DNA from: CAYQOX01 sp964419335
GTDB lineage: Bacteria > Hinthialibacterota > Hinthialibacteria > Hinthialibacterales > Hinthialibacteraceae
Direction of reading: 5' to 3'
Length of the DNA: 24,828 nt
NCBI GenBank assembly: GCA_964419335.1
Contig: CAYQOX010000057.1
Span: 1-24,828, forward strand
This document shows, piece by piece, positions 6,301 to 13,628 of this stretch. Numbering within the stretch: position 1 is the first letter of the stretch; the number at the start of each line of letters is the position of its first letter. Below the pieces are notes generated by a model. It ran no database searches. It was not told the DNA's origin and saw only the letters and a program-made list of their open reading frames with translations. Made by a program: the position numbers and the translations under genes.

Positions 6301-7404
6301 TTAATCCACGAGATGCAAATTATGAGTTTTAATCAAGCAGGTAATACTTGATCCTGTGTGAATTTGGAGGTCTTTCACGGCTTCGTGAGTGACTTCCGCC
6401 CATAGGGTTTGCCCCACATCGATGGCGATAAAACTGGCTTTGGATAAATGAAGCACTTTCATTACCGTCCCTGTAAGATGGTTACGCGCGCTGATATCAT
6501 GTATATCCTGGGGCGCCAGTAAAACCGAAGCGGGTGAAAAATAGACATAGAGCGCCCCTTGGTGATCCTCGGGAAGATAGGGTAATTGCAAAAATTGCTG
6601 GCCAATACGGCCGCGATACACACCATCGCTGGAGGTAATTTCTTCGATTTGCAACAGATTGATGGGGCCTTCGGTATTTTCCCACGCCAAGGGTTGGGGA
6701 GAAGATAAAGCCTGTTCTGGGGTTCCTTCGGTGATAACCCGGCCTTTGTCCATCACGATCACCCATTGTGCCAAACGGCGAATTTCCATTTGTGCATGGC
6801 TGACCAACAAGGTGGGTATACTCCATTCCTGCACAGCACGGTCGATGTAAGACATAATACGCCCTTTTAATCCTTCATCCAAAGCGGAAAGAGGCTCATC
6901 CAAAAGCAAAAGATCAGGACTGCTCAACAAGGCGCGACCTAAGGCGACGCGCTGGCGTTCACCCCCAGACAAATTAGTGGGATAACGTTGTAATAAAGGC
7001 TGAAGATTGAGAACATCGATCACGCGATCAAAAGAGATATTACGTTCCCGACGTCTGCGCCGCTGTTGTCCAAAACGCAAATTGCGTTCTACCGACATGT
7101 GAGGAAATAGCAAGTGATCTTGAAACACCATCCCGATATGGCGATGGCGTGGAGGGACAAAGTGCTTTTTTTGACTATCCAACAGTACACGTTCATTTAA
7201 TTGAAAAAAACCAGACTTGGGACGTAATCCTCCGGCAATCATTTCCAGCACACTGGTCTTCCCGCTGCCCGAGGGACCAAAGAGCGCAGTAACCAGATGG
7301 GTGGTATGAAAATGAAGATCTAATTCGAACCCCCCATGAAAACGTTGTTGGCATTGAAATTCAAGATAACTCACGCTGCCGCTCTTTTCGTTCAAGGTAC
7401 TCAC
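6301..7404 (-). CDS. modC: Molybdate ABC transporter ATP-binding protein ModC
   Basis: Cytoplasmic ATPase that drives molybdate (or tungstate) import through ModB. The 367 residues contain Walker A GPSGSGKT (43-50), the Q-loop Gln at 95 (VFQDH), the signature LSGGERQRVALGRAL (145-159), Walker B LLLLDE (165-170), a D-loop SALD and the switch His203 (VSHA). A C-terminal TOBE/Mop-type domain (about 305-366, SARNHLTGTVMKVLHLSK) is the region that binds molybdate in ModC and distinguishes it from general ABC ATPases. The ATG at 7404 overlaps the end of modB by 44 bases and lacks a good Shine-Dalgarno. A GTG at 7374 (codon 11) would overlap by 14 and is an alternative start. It is the last gene of the DUF4838-modABC unit, ending opposite the terminator at 6260-6292. 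Confidence 0.93.
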   Translation of the reverse strand: MSTLNEKSGSVSYLEFQCQQRFHGGFELDLHFHTTHLVTALFGPSGSGKTSVLEMIAGGLRPKSGFFQLNERVLLDSQKKHFVPPRHRHIGMVFQDHLLFPHMSVERNLRFGQQRRRRRERNISFDRVIDVLNLQPLLQRYPTNLSGGERQRVALGRALLSSPDLLLLDEPLSALDEGLKGRIMSYIDRAVQEWSIPTLLVSHAQMEIRRLAQWVIVMDKGRVITEGTPEQALSSPQPLAWENTEGPINLLQIEEITSSDGVYRGRIGQQFLQLPYLPEDHQGALYVYFSPASVLLAPQDIHDISARNHLTGTVMKVLHLSKASFIAIDVGQTLWAEVTHEAVKDLQIHTGSSITCLIKTHNLHLVD

Positions 7405-8050
7405 TCATCATTAAAGCGATAAAGGCGATCATAATTGATACTACAACCAAACGCCAACTTTGGGCTACACCATGGGGACGCTGTACAAGCGAGAAAATTG
7501 CGAGAGGGATTGTCTGGGTCTCCCCCGCGATGTTTCCCGCAACCATTATTGTGGCACCAAATTCGCCCAAACAACGGGCGAATCCAAGGATGCATCCCGC
7601 CATCACCCCCCGGGTCGCCAAAGGGAGGGTCACGGAAAAAAAAGAGTTGATTCGAGATGCACCCAAACTTTGTGCCGCCATTTCCAGGCGGGGATCGATC
7701 GCCTGAAACGCTAACCGCATGGAGCGCACCATAAGAGGAAAGCCCACGACCGCCGCCGCCAATGCCGCACCCAGCCATGTAAAGGTGATCCGTATTCCCA
7801 AGGTATCCAACAAGGAGCCGATCGGTCCCTGCTTGCCCATCAGGACCAGCAAGAGATAACCGGTCACAATCGGGGGCATAACCAATGGCAGATACACCAA
7901 AGTTTCGATAATCGACTTTAAGCGTGTACGTGAGCGTGCGAGAAAGTATGCGATAAGAATAGCAGCAGGAAGACTAAGCAAAACCGCCGTGGTCGATACT
8001 TTAAGGCTAATCCAAAGGGCTTGAATTTCTTCTTGGGTAAGTTGAAGCAT
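7361..8050 (-). CDS. modB: Molybdate ABC transporter permease ModB
   Basis: Inner-membrane channel subunit of the molybdate importer. The 229-residue protein has about five to six hydrophobic segments and the usual ModB size. The cytoplasmic EAA coupling loop is EMAAQSLGASRINSFFSVTLPLA (about residues 123-145). The diagnostic ModB/CysT segment GFARCLGEFGATIMVAGNI runs from 156 to 174. LPLVMPPIVTGYLLL (54-68) is another family landmark. The ATG at 8050 is 24 bases after modA and has no obvious Shine-Dalgarno (upstream TTTTTCCTAAATTC), so translation may depend on coupling. It overlaps modC. No ModE-type regulator gene is in the window. Confidence very high for the subunit; molybdate versus tungstate cannot be told from sequence. 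Confidence 0.93.
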   Translation of the reverse strand: MLQLTQEEIQALWISLKVSTTAVLLSLPAAILIAYFLARSRTRLKSIIETLVYLPLVMPPIVTGYLLLVLMGKQGPIGSLLDTLGIRITFTWLGAALAAAVVGFPLMVRSMRLAFQAIDPRLEMAAQSLGASRINSFFSVTLPLATRGVMAGCILGFARCLGEFGATIMVAGNIAGETQTIPLAIFSLVQRPHGVAQSWRLVVVSIMIAFIALMMSEYLERKERQRELS

Positions 8051-8074
8051 GAATTTAGGAAAAAGTGTTATTAA

Positions 8075-8848
8075 TTAGCTTTCAGGAAGCCACGTAAAAC
8101 CGTATTGCTCAAAGATACGCTTAGCCTTTTGTGATGCCATATATTGGTAGAACGCCTTCGCACGAGAAGAATTCCTGCCATGCTTTAATAAAACAAGGGG
8201 ATAGCGAATCGGCCTACTCAATCCGGCATCGAAAGTGTGTTCCACGCGAATCTGGTCGGTGATCGCAGCGTCGGTCGAATAAACAATCCCCGCTTCGGCT
8301 TCTCCCTGTTCAACAAACATCAACGCTTGGCGCACGTCGGCTCCGCGGACAATGTTCGAGGCAAAATAATTCCATAGATCTAAGTTGATCAAAACTTGTT
8401 TGGCATAAATACCCGCTGGAACAGATTCTGGATCGGCTATAGACACACGGTGTATTGGCTTGCTCGTTATCTCTTCCAGCGAAGTGAGTTTGATTTCAGA
8501 ATCCTTGGGCACAATCAACACAAGTTGATTTGTGAGAATATTCTTTTCCTCATAAATCAGATTGTTTCCCTCCAAAAAAGTAACCCAATCCTCATTGGCA
8601 GAGAGAAAAACATCCACCTCAGCTCCGGAACGAATCTGAGTTGCCAAGGTGGAAGAAGCGGCGAAGTTTGTACGTACCTTCATCCCCGTTTCGAATTGAT
8701 AATTCTTAACAATTTCTTCTACTGCATCGGTGGTGCTAGCGGCAGCGAACAGCATAAGTGAATCACGATGCTGGTTCGAAACTTGATTTTCGTTACAAGA
8801 TATACACAGGTATGGAATGATCAACAAAACAAGCCATCGAGTTAGCAT
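8075..8848 (-). CDS. modA: Molybdate-binding periplasmic (lipo)protein ModA
   Basis: Extracytoplasmic receptor delivering molybdate to ModBC. The 257 residues start with a hydrophobic leader MLTRWLVLLIIPYLCISC. Cys18 in CISC suggests lipid anchoring, although Cys at -3 departs from the standard lipobox. Oxyanion-contact regions of the family are present: FAAASTTDAVEEI (34-46), NFAASSTLATQI (61-72), the segment around DPESVPAGIYAKQ (139-151) and AGIVYSTDA (186-194). Its ATG lies only 2 bases after the TAA stop of the DUF4838 gene on the same strand, and no independent ribosome site is obvious. Translational coupling to that gene is therefore likely. Confidence high for ModA. Confidence 0.93.
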   Translation of the reverse strand: MLTRWLVLLIIPYLCISCNENQVSNQHRDSLMLFAAASTTDAVEEIVKNYQFETGMKVRTNFAASSTLATQIRSGAEVDVFLSANEDWVTFLEGNNLIYEEKNILTNQLVLIVPKDSEIKLTSLEEITSKPIHRVSIADPESVPAGIYAKQVLINLDLWNYFASNIVRGADVRQALMFVEQGEAEAGIVYSTDAAITDQIRVEHTFDAGLSRPIRYPLVLLKHGRNSSRAKAFYQYMASQKAKRIFEQYGFTWLPES

Positions 8849-8850
8849 GG

Positions 8851-11373
8851 TTATTCACTCGGCGGTTCAGACAGATATTCAAACTCATAGGTAAACGCGA
8901 ATTCTTCTTCGGATTTCAATTCTACGGACGGAGTAATCAATTGCAAATTGATTTGCCCCCGGTCAGAATTCCACCATAAATGGAGGCGCTCTATTGCATC
9001 GTTAGAAAATATTTCTTTCACCCCAAAGCCTTCTTCATGATTGAAAAAAGCATATTCGTCCTGTGTCTGGGATAATAATTCGCTTTTAGGTCCATCACCG
9101 CCGGACCAATCCTGATTCAATAACACCCAATCCTCGTTTTTAACATAGGCAGAAACAACCGAAGCGTCGTTGGAGGAAGAATCCGCGAAAAACTCGGGAT
9201 CGACTTTTATTTGATAAGTCTTAGGGTCTTCTCCCTTATGAAGCAACTCAGTTTTACAAACAATGTTTTGCGAGTCATCGGGCAATTGAATCGTACGAGT
9301 TCGTTGGGAATCGTCGGCCAGGGTTTTAGTTAACCTTAAGGTATTCTCTTCCCTTTCAGCCTTGAATGCATGCGGGGATTGATGATCATACCCTTGGACT
9401 CCTTCTTCTTCGAAGGTACCGCTACTACCAAAATAAGGTATACCTAATTGCCCCAAGGAATAAAGCAAATTACGATGGGTCGGTTTATGAACCATCTCAA
9501 TCATTCGACCATTATGCTGAGGTACAAAGGTTAAACGCCATGTCTCGTTTTCCAAGCGTTGAGCGGGAACCCCTTCTTGTGTCTTTTGATCAAGGGTTTG
9601 GAAGTACTCTTCTGCCGTTGTCCGTTCGGCTGCACGATCCATATTATAACGTCGGCATAAAGTTTTATATTCTTCCACGATATTCGAATAGGGAGCAGGA
9701 TGACTTATCACCACGTGCCCATCCTTTATCTCCAGCTGACCGCACAACTCTAATACCGCCCGATGCGCACAAATGGAAGCCTTCTCCACCCGAGCGCGCA
9801 CCTCTTCATTATCCGCCAGTTTGAGCGCAGTCTTGAAATAATCCATGGCTTCTTGTGCGAACTCAGGTGACAATCCAGACTGAAAAGGCAATGGAAAACA
9901 GGTTGGCTCATATCCGGCCGCTTCCGCGTGATCATGCAAATCAGACAAATAATCCAATATCGTCTGGGCTGCGCTCTTGTAATGCAGATGGCAAAACTCT
10001 TCAACCAACTCCCATCCATCCAAGGAGGGATTCCACAATAAACGCGCCATGACATAATTTCTCAGATCACTCATTTCCCCTGAATGACCATTGCCATTGG
10101 CTTGCATGAAAACCCCTTTGGCATTGTTTTTAAGGAAATATTTTACATTGGGACCAATTGCTCGCAAATTGGGGAACGGCATATCATACATATTAAAAGC
10201 GGTATTGTAATTCCAAATCCAAATATCATCACAAATCTCGCTCCATCGATTCATGTCATTACAAAACGCTCGATTTTTCACGCTTTGAGGATCATTGATT
10301 GGATACAGGGTAGAACATTCAATGCTGCAAAGTTGAATCTGAACATTATCCCGCGGCTTGATATTCTTTGGAGGTTTGCGAGTATACCAATAAGCCAGAG
10401 TTCCCACCTTGACATCGGGATGTTCTTTCTCTACCCGTTCAGCCACCGCATTGACAAAGGCCAAATTAGAGCCCATGGGAGTGCCCTCTCGTTGGTTGAT
10501 CTTTTCACATCGTTCGCAACGGCAATACTCGGCGTTATCGTTTTGACTGACGCTGATGTTTTTGCGATCGGGATTTTGATGTAATTCTTCAATAACGGCC
10601 TCAGCCACAATTTCGATCACCTCGGGATGAGTAACACAAAGCTGAGGTCCTCCCCCACCCACATCAAGTTTGCGCTCACCATCCACGAAGGCAAAATATT
10701 CAGGATGACTCTCGCCATATTCTTCAACAGGCAGCCAATGATGGAAGGTATGGTTGATTAGTTCTTGAGGGCATTTTCCTCCGTATTTCTCCTCTGTAGG
10801 TGTCGTATTTACACGAAGACGAGCCGCAAAGTCATGATGATCCGCATTCACACTATAAAAAGACCAGCGAAACTCAAAGGGAGGACGATAGGTAATCTCT
10901 TTACATGGAATACGCCAAGAGATACGCCAATCGGGGTCGGGGACGTAAGTATGGTCAGGGGTGAGAAAGCGAACATCAAGGTAACGTTCCAGGAACTCAT
11001 ACACCCCGTAGAGGGTACCCCGAGGACGCCCTCCAGCGATGGCAAGATTATCTTCTCGAATTCGAATGCGTAGGTCTTCATCACCTAAATCGGAGACAAT
11101 GAAACCTGCATTACTTTGCCGCATCGCATCGCTAGAACCGATAAAGACATTTCTCTCCTCTTGGGGTGGTTCATTCGCAATAGAAAGCGTGTAACCCGTC
11201 GCTTCTTCAAACCAATGTTGAAACTCTTCGGCCGCATATTTCTCGCTGGGTATCGCATCCTCGCTTATAACGATGGTCCATTTTTCCATGGTAGAAAGAT
11301 CAAGAAAGGAGTCACTGTATCCCGGTATCAAAGCACATAACGTAACGATAAGAGCGATCATCCCTTTTTTCAT
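8851..11373 (-). CDS. Secreted DUF4838-type glycoside hydrolase-like protein
   Basis: Large exported protein of 840 residues. The signal peptide is MKKGMIALIVTLCALIPGYSDS (about 1-22). Residues 28-140 resemble the small N-terminal domain that precedes catalytic barrels in families GH20/GH67: a segment EKYAAEEFQHWFEEATG, then NVFIGSS and RGTLYGVYEFLERYLDVRFLTPD. Residues about 160-545 match DUF4838, with VSQNDN (275-280), the cysteine cluster YCRCERC (283-289), LAYWYTRKPP (326-335) and IWIWNYN (384-390). Residues 600-840 form a beta-rich C-terminal domain reminiscent of mutarotase-like folds. Activity is unproven; family members are presumed to act on glycans. ATG 11373 follows GAAGGA with 8-base spacing. 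It leads the operon with modABC, an unexpected partner. A TATAAT box at 11465-11470 (complement) lacks a clear -35. Confidence 0.85.
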   Translation of the reverse strand: MKKGMIALIVTLCALIPGYSDSFLDLSTMEKWTIVISEDAIPSEKYAAEEFQHWFEEATGYTLSIANEPPQEERNVFIGSSDAMRQSNAGFIVSDLGDEDLRIRIREDNLAIAGGRPRGTLYGVYEFLERYLDVRFLTPDHTYVPDPDWRISWRIPCKEITYRPPFEFRWSFYSVNADHHDFAARLRVNTTPTEEKYGGKCPQELINHTFHHWLPVEEYGESHPEYFAFVDGERKLDVGGGGPQLCVTHPEVIEIVAEAVIEELHQNPDRKNISVSQNDNAEYCRCERCEKINQREGTPMGSNLAFVNAVAERVEKEHPDVKVGTLAYWYTRKPPKNIKPRDNVQIQLCSIECSTLYPINDPQSVKNRAFCNDMNRWSEICDDIWIWNYNTAFNMYDMPFPNLRAIGPNVKYFLKNNAKGVFMQANGNGHSGEMSDLRNYVMARLLWNPSLDGWELVEEFCHLHYKSAAQTILDYLSDLHDHAEAAGYEPTCFPLPFQSGLSPEFAQEAMDYFKTALKLADNEEVRARVEKASICAHRAVLELCGQLEIKDGHVVISHPAPYSNIVEEYKTLCRRYNMDRAAERTTAEEYFQTLDQKTQEGVPAQRLENETWRLTFVPQHNGRMIEMVHKPTHRNLLYSLGQLGIPYFGSSGTFEEEGVQGYDHQSPHAFKAEREENTLRLTKTLADDSQRTRTIQLPDDSQNIVCKTELLHKGEDPKTYQIKVDPEFFADSSSNDASVVSAYVKNEDWVLLNQDWSGGDGPKSELLSQTQDEYAFFNHEEGFGVKEIFSNDAIERLHLWWNSDRGQINLQLITPSVELKSEEEFAFTYEFEYLSEPPSE

Positions 11374-11479
11374 GGCTTCTATCCTTCATCTACGGAATAA
11401 ATTGTTTTCTTCACTCTTGCCATCTTTAATGAATTAGAGAAAAAAGTGAAGTGAAGTTATTAAAATTATACGGCAGAGT

Positions 11480-11776
11480 TCAGGACTCCTTGGACTTCTT
11501 TTCTTCTAAAACTTTCTTCAATACATCGACCATGGTCCCTACACGGCCGGGAGAAGGTTTCTCAAAAACGCTATTCAACTCCTCCTGGGTGAAGTTTTCA
11601 TCCAAGTAGGCTTGCACATCGATTTGACCATTCCAACAATTAAATAATTGATTGCATGGAAGTCCAACATGCATACGTCGGCAATACTCAAAAGTAACAG
11701 GTCCTCCAAGTTGGGGACAGCGCCATTTTTCTATCGCGTCATATTGTTCTAACGTCGGGCGTTCTTTTTCGTTCAT
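11480..11776 (-). CDS. Small conserved four-cysteine protein of unknown function
   Basis: A 98-residue cytoplasmic protein. The frame opens at 12004 inside pgi, but the ATG at 11776 follows GAAGGA with 4-base spacing and places a candidate promoter just upstream, so I start there. The core is WRCPQLGGPVTFEYC then GLPCNQLFNCW, with Cys20, Cys32, Cys41 and Cys47. The pattern R-C-P-x-L-G...Y-C-R...G-x-P-C-x(5)-C-W recurs, from memory, in small uncharacterised proteins of Deltaproteobacteria and other phyla, and the four cysteines suggest metal or Fe-S binding. The rest is a charged helix ending in a Lys-rich tail (KKVLEEKKSKES). It sits between pgi (with its own terminator) and the DUF4838 gene, so no functional link is evident. 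Real gene likely; function unknown. Confidence 0.75.
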   Translation of the reverse strand: MNEKERPTLEQYDAIEKWRCPQLGGPVTFEYCRRMHVGLPCNQLFNCWNGQIDVQAYLDENFTQEELNSVFEKPSPGRVGTMVDVLKKVLEEKKSKES

Positions 11777-11812
11777 GGTGTCCTTCTTTAACGTAGTGTA
11801 ATGACTTTCTCC

Positions 11813-11840
11813 ATTATACATGAAATAAATGATGTCCAAA
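11813..11840 (-). promoter_or_regulatory. Candidate promoter of the four-cysteine protein gene
   Basis: A perfect TATAAT on the minus strand (complement of 11813-11818) with TTTGGA (complement of 11835-11840) 16 bases upstream. It begins immediately after the pgi terminator and gives a leader of about 30 bases before the ATG at 11776. The arrangement supports separate transcription; the -35 match is weak. Confidence 0.45.
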
Positions 11841-11841
11841 C

Positions 11842-11877
11842 AAAAAAACGACCAGGGATTTTTGAACCACGGGTCGT
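11842..11877 (-). terminator. Probable terminator of pgi
   Basis: On the minus strand ACGACC (complement of 11872-11877) pairs with GGTCGT (complement of 11848-11853) across an 18-base loop and is followed by a run of seven Ts. It lies 30 bases after the pgi stop. The long loop lowers confidence. Confidence 0.6.
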
Positions 11878-11906
11878 CTTGTTTTGGGCTATGGAAGGGA
11901 AAGTGA

Positions 11907-13325
11907 TTAAATATTTTCCCGCATTCGTTCTTTATATCCTTCGACCCCCGATTGGGTGTAGGTCTCCTCATTTTCGATTTTGCGTTTCCCGGTGATGGGG
12001 TCAATATGCAAAGATCGTAAGCGTCCCTTCACTGCCACCATGTCCATCAGCAGGCGCATCAAAGCAAAGACCGAGGCGGTATCTCTTTTTGGGAATGTAA
12101 GCAAAGTGGTAGGTATATGCCGACTTTGGAAATCCTGAATCGTTCCTTTCATCGAGGCTACCTGTGCTTGTTGCATGGATAGTCCCTTGAAGATTTCCAG
12201 GCTGCCTTTCAGAGGTGCGTTTTGGGAAATCATCATCGAATCACCAAAATCCTCGGGAGTGAGAAAAAGTGTTATTTTATCTCGAGCGCCATTAACAATA
12301 CCATTCAACAAGGAATGATTTCCAGTAGGTCCGGTGGTCGCTAAAATATTCAACCCGGAACAACGTTCCTGTAGTGATTCTTCATATAATTGAACGAACC
12401 AATCTCCTAATTTGGCATTATCGAAATAGGGGTAAAAGACGAGGGATGTTTTCCCGGCAAATTCTTTAGCCACATATAAATATTTAGCCAATTGGAAAGC
12501 CAGATTTTTCTCAGGTGGAGTATTGAGAAAAGCCTCATGGGCTTGACGAAATCCATCCATGGCTTGATTCAGGTTGGCCTCAGGGTCTTCCTGGGCAGTG
12601 ACGGCGAGAAGAAGCAATCCCACGGGTGAGGCATAGGAAAACCGGCCGCCAACGCCATCGGGAACAGGAAGCATATCCATGAATTTATACTTGCCCGCTT
12701 CTTGCATGTTGTAAAGCATACTTTTCTCATTTAATCCAGTTGTTGCCACAGTGCGGCTCATCCAATCCTCTCCCATGGCTTCGGCGAGAATCATCCCCGC
12801 TAGGGCAGTTTCGGCGGTGGTTCCGCTTTTGCTTACTATATTAATGTAGGTATCGTGTAACAATTCACGTTTTTGTAATACCTCGAGAAGAGCACGCAGA
12901 CGAATAGGGTCAAACGTATCGCCGGTAAAGTAGATCTCGGGAATGCCGGTCATCTTATCGGTGGCCACCAGCTGGTTATGATATGGATGGCTCAAGAGAT
13001 CATGCAGCGTGCGTGATCCAAGATCGGAGCCACCGATACCAACGGTAATGAAAACTTTCGCCTTTGAACGAATTCGGTGGGCGATCTCAGCGATGTGCTT
13101 CATGGAGACGTAATCATCATGATCTTTGGGAACCTGATGACTCCATGTCCAACCCCGTAATCGTCGAATCAAAGCCGGATAGCCTTCTTGATCTTCCACC
13201 TGAAAACCTTCATGAAGAACCTTCATGGCCTCATCAACACGGTTAAGCCAATCCGGTGAGATCGGACGATAAAAAGCCTTCAAACCTTCATCATCAAGAT
13301 GAAATTGTTTCATTAAATCATTCAT
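11907..13325 (-). CDS. pgi: Glucose-6-phosphate isomerase
   Basis: Cytoplasmic enzyme that interconverts glucose-6-phosphate and fructose-6-phosphate in glycolysis and gluconeogenesis. The 472-residue chain has the SIS-fold motifs GIGGSDLG (96-103) and SKSGTT (165-170), and PGI signature 1, DGVGGRFS (223-230). It also has the catalytic Glu region YEESLQE (E316), His337 in TGNHSLL, and signature 2, YTQSGVEGYK (456-465). The frame extends up to a TTG at 13397, but that start lacks a Shine-Dalgarno. The ATG at 13325 follows GGAAGG with about 10-base spacing and gives a normal N-terminus, so I use it. It is transcribed alone, divergent from the chemoreceptor. Length fits the shorter bacterial type. 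Confidence in function is very high; the exact start is less certain. Confidence 0.95.
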   Translation of the reverse strand: MNDLMKQFHLDDEGLKAFYRPISPDWLNRVDEAMKVLHEGFQVEDQEGYPALIRRLRGWTWSHQVPKDHDDYVSMKHIAEIAHRIRSKAKVFITVGIGGSDLGSRTLHDLLSHPYHNQLVATDKMTGIPEIYFTGDTFDPIRLRALLEVLQKRELLHDTYINIVSKSGTTAETALAGMILAEAMGEDWMSRTVATTGLNEKSMLYNMQEAGKYKFMDMLPVPDGVGGRFSYASPVGLLLLAVTAQEDPEANLNQAMDGFRQAHEAFLNTPPEKNLAFQLAKYLYVAKEFAGKTSLVFYPYFDNAKLGDWFVQLYEESLQERCSGLNILATTGPTGNHSLLNGIVNGARDKITLFLTPEDFGDSMMISQNAPLKGSLEIFKGLSMQQAQVASMKGTIQDFQSRHIPTTLLTFPKRDTASVFALMRLLMDMVAVKGRLRSLHIDPITGKRKIENEETYTQSGVEGYKERMRENI

Positions 13326-13628
13326 ATTGTTTCTGCCTTCCATCCGTTGTATGTATTCAAAGTGTTCATTATGGACACCAGGAGATTCGAAATCCAAAGG
13401 GGTTACGTAGAAACTAAAAAAATGCGCTCACCTCGTAAAATATTAAGACGGATACAATATACTAGTAATTATTCCGCTTTTTCGAAATAGTTATATTTTT
13501 CTGGTATTCACCTTAGTTTTTATAAGCAAGGAAGGTAAAATTCCAGTACTGTTTTATCGTGTATTGTTTTGATTTCACTTTTTTTTTAAACATCCTTGGT
13601 AATTACAACACGACATTTGGAGGAAATC
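13326..13628. other. Intergenic region between pgi and the chemoreceptor gene
   Basis: About 300 AT-rich bases between divergent genes. The part 13326-13397 is an in-frame extension of pgi that I judge untranslated. I found no promoter with good matches to both boxes in either direction, no dyad of note and no RNA gene. GGAGG at 13619-13623 is the ribosome-binding site of the chemoreceptor. Confidence 0.5.

Noticed and set aside
9366..9824. 152-codon frame antisense to the DUF4838 gene
   Set aside because: Shadow of a convincing 840-codon gene; no domain or start signal.
10084..10584. 166-codon frame antisense to the DUF4838 gene
   Set aside because: Long only because of the codon use of the real gene on the other strand; composition unlike a protein family.
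11374..11479. Possible molybdenum-cofactor riboswitch before the DUF4838-modABC unit
   Set aside because: The leader is short (about 100 bases), AT-rich, and has no multi-stem structure that I can trace.
11777..12004. N-terminal extension of the four-cysteine protein into pgi
   Set aside because: It would overlap the 3' end of pgi and pass through its terminator; the ATG at 11776 has a good ribosome-binding site.
13326..13397. TTG-started extension of pgi
   Set aside because: No Shine-Dalgarno at the TTG, and the ATG at 13325 is preceded by GGAAGG.
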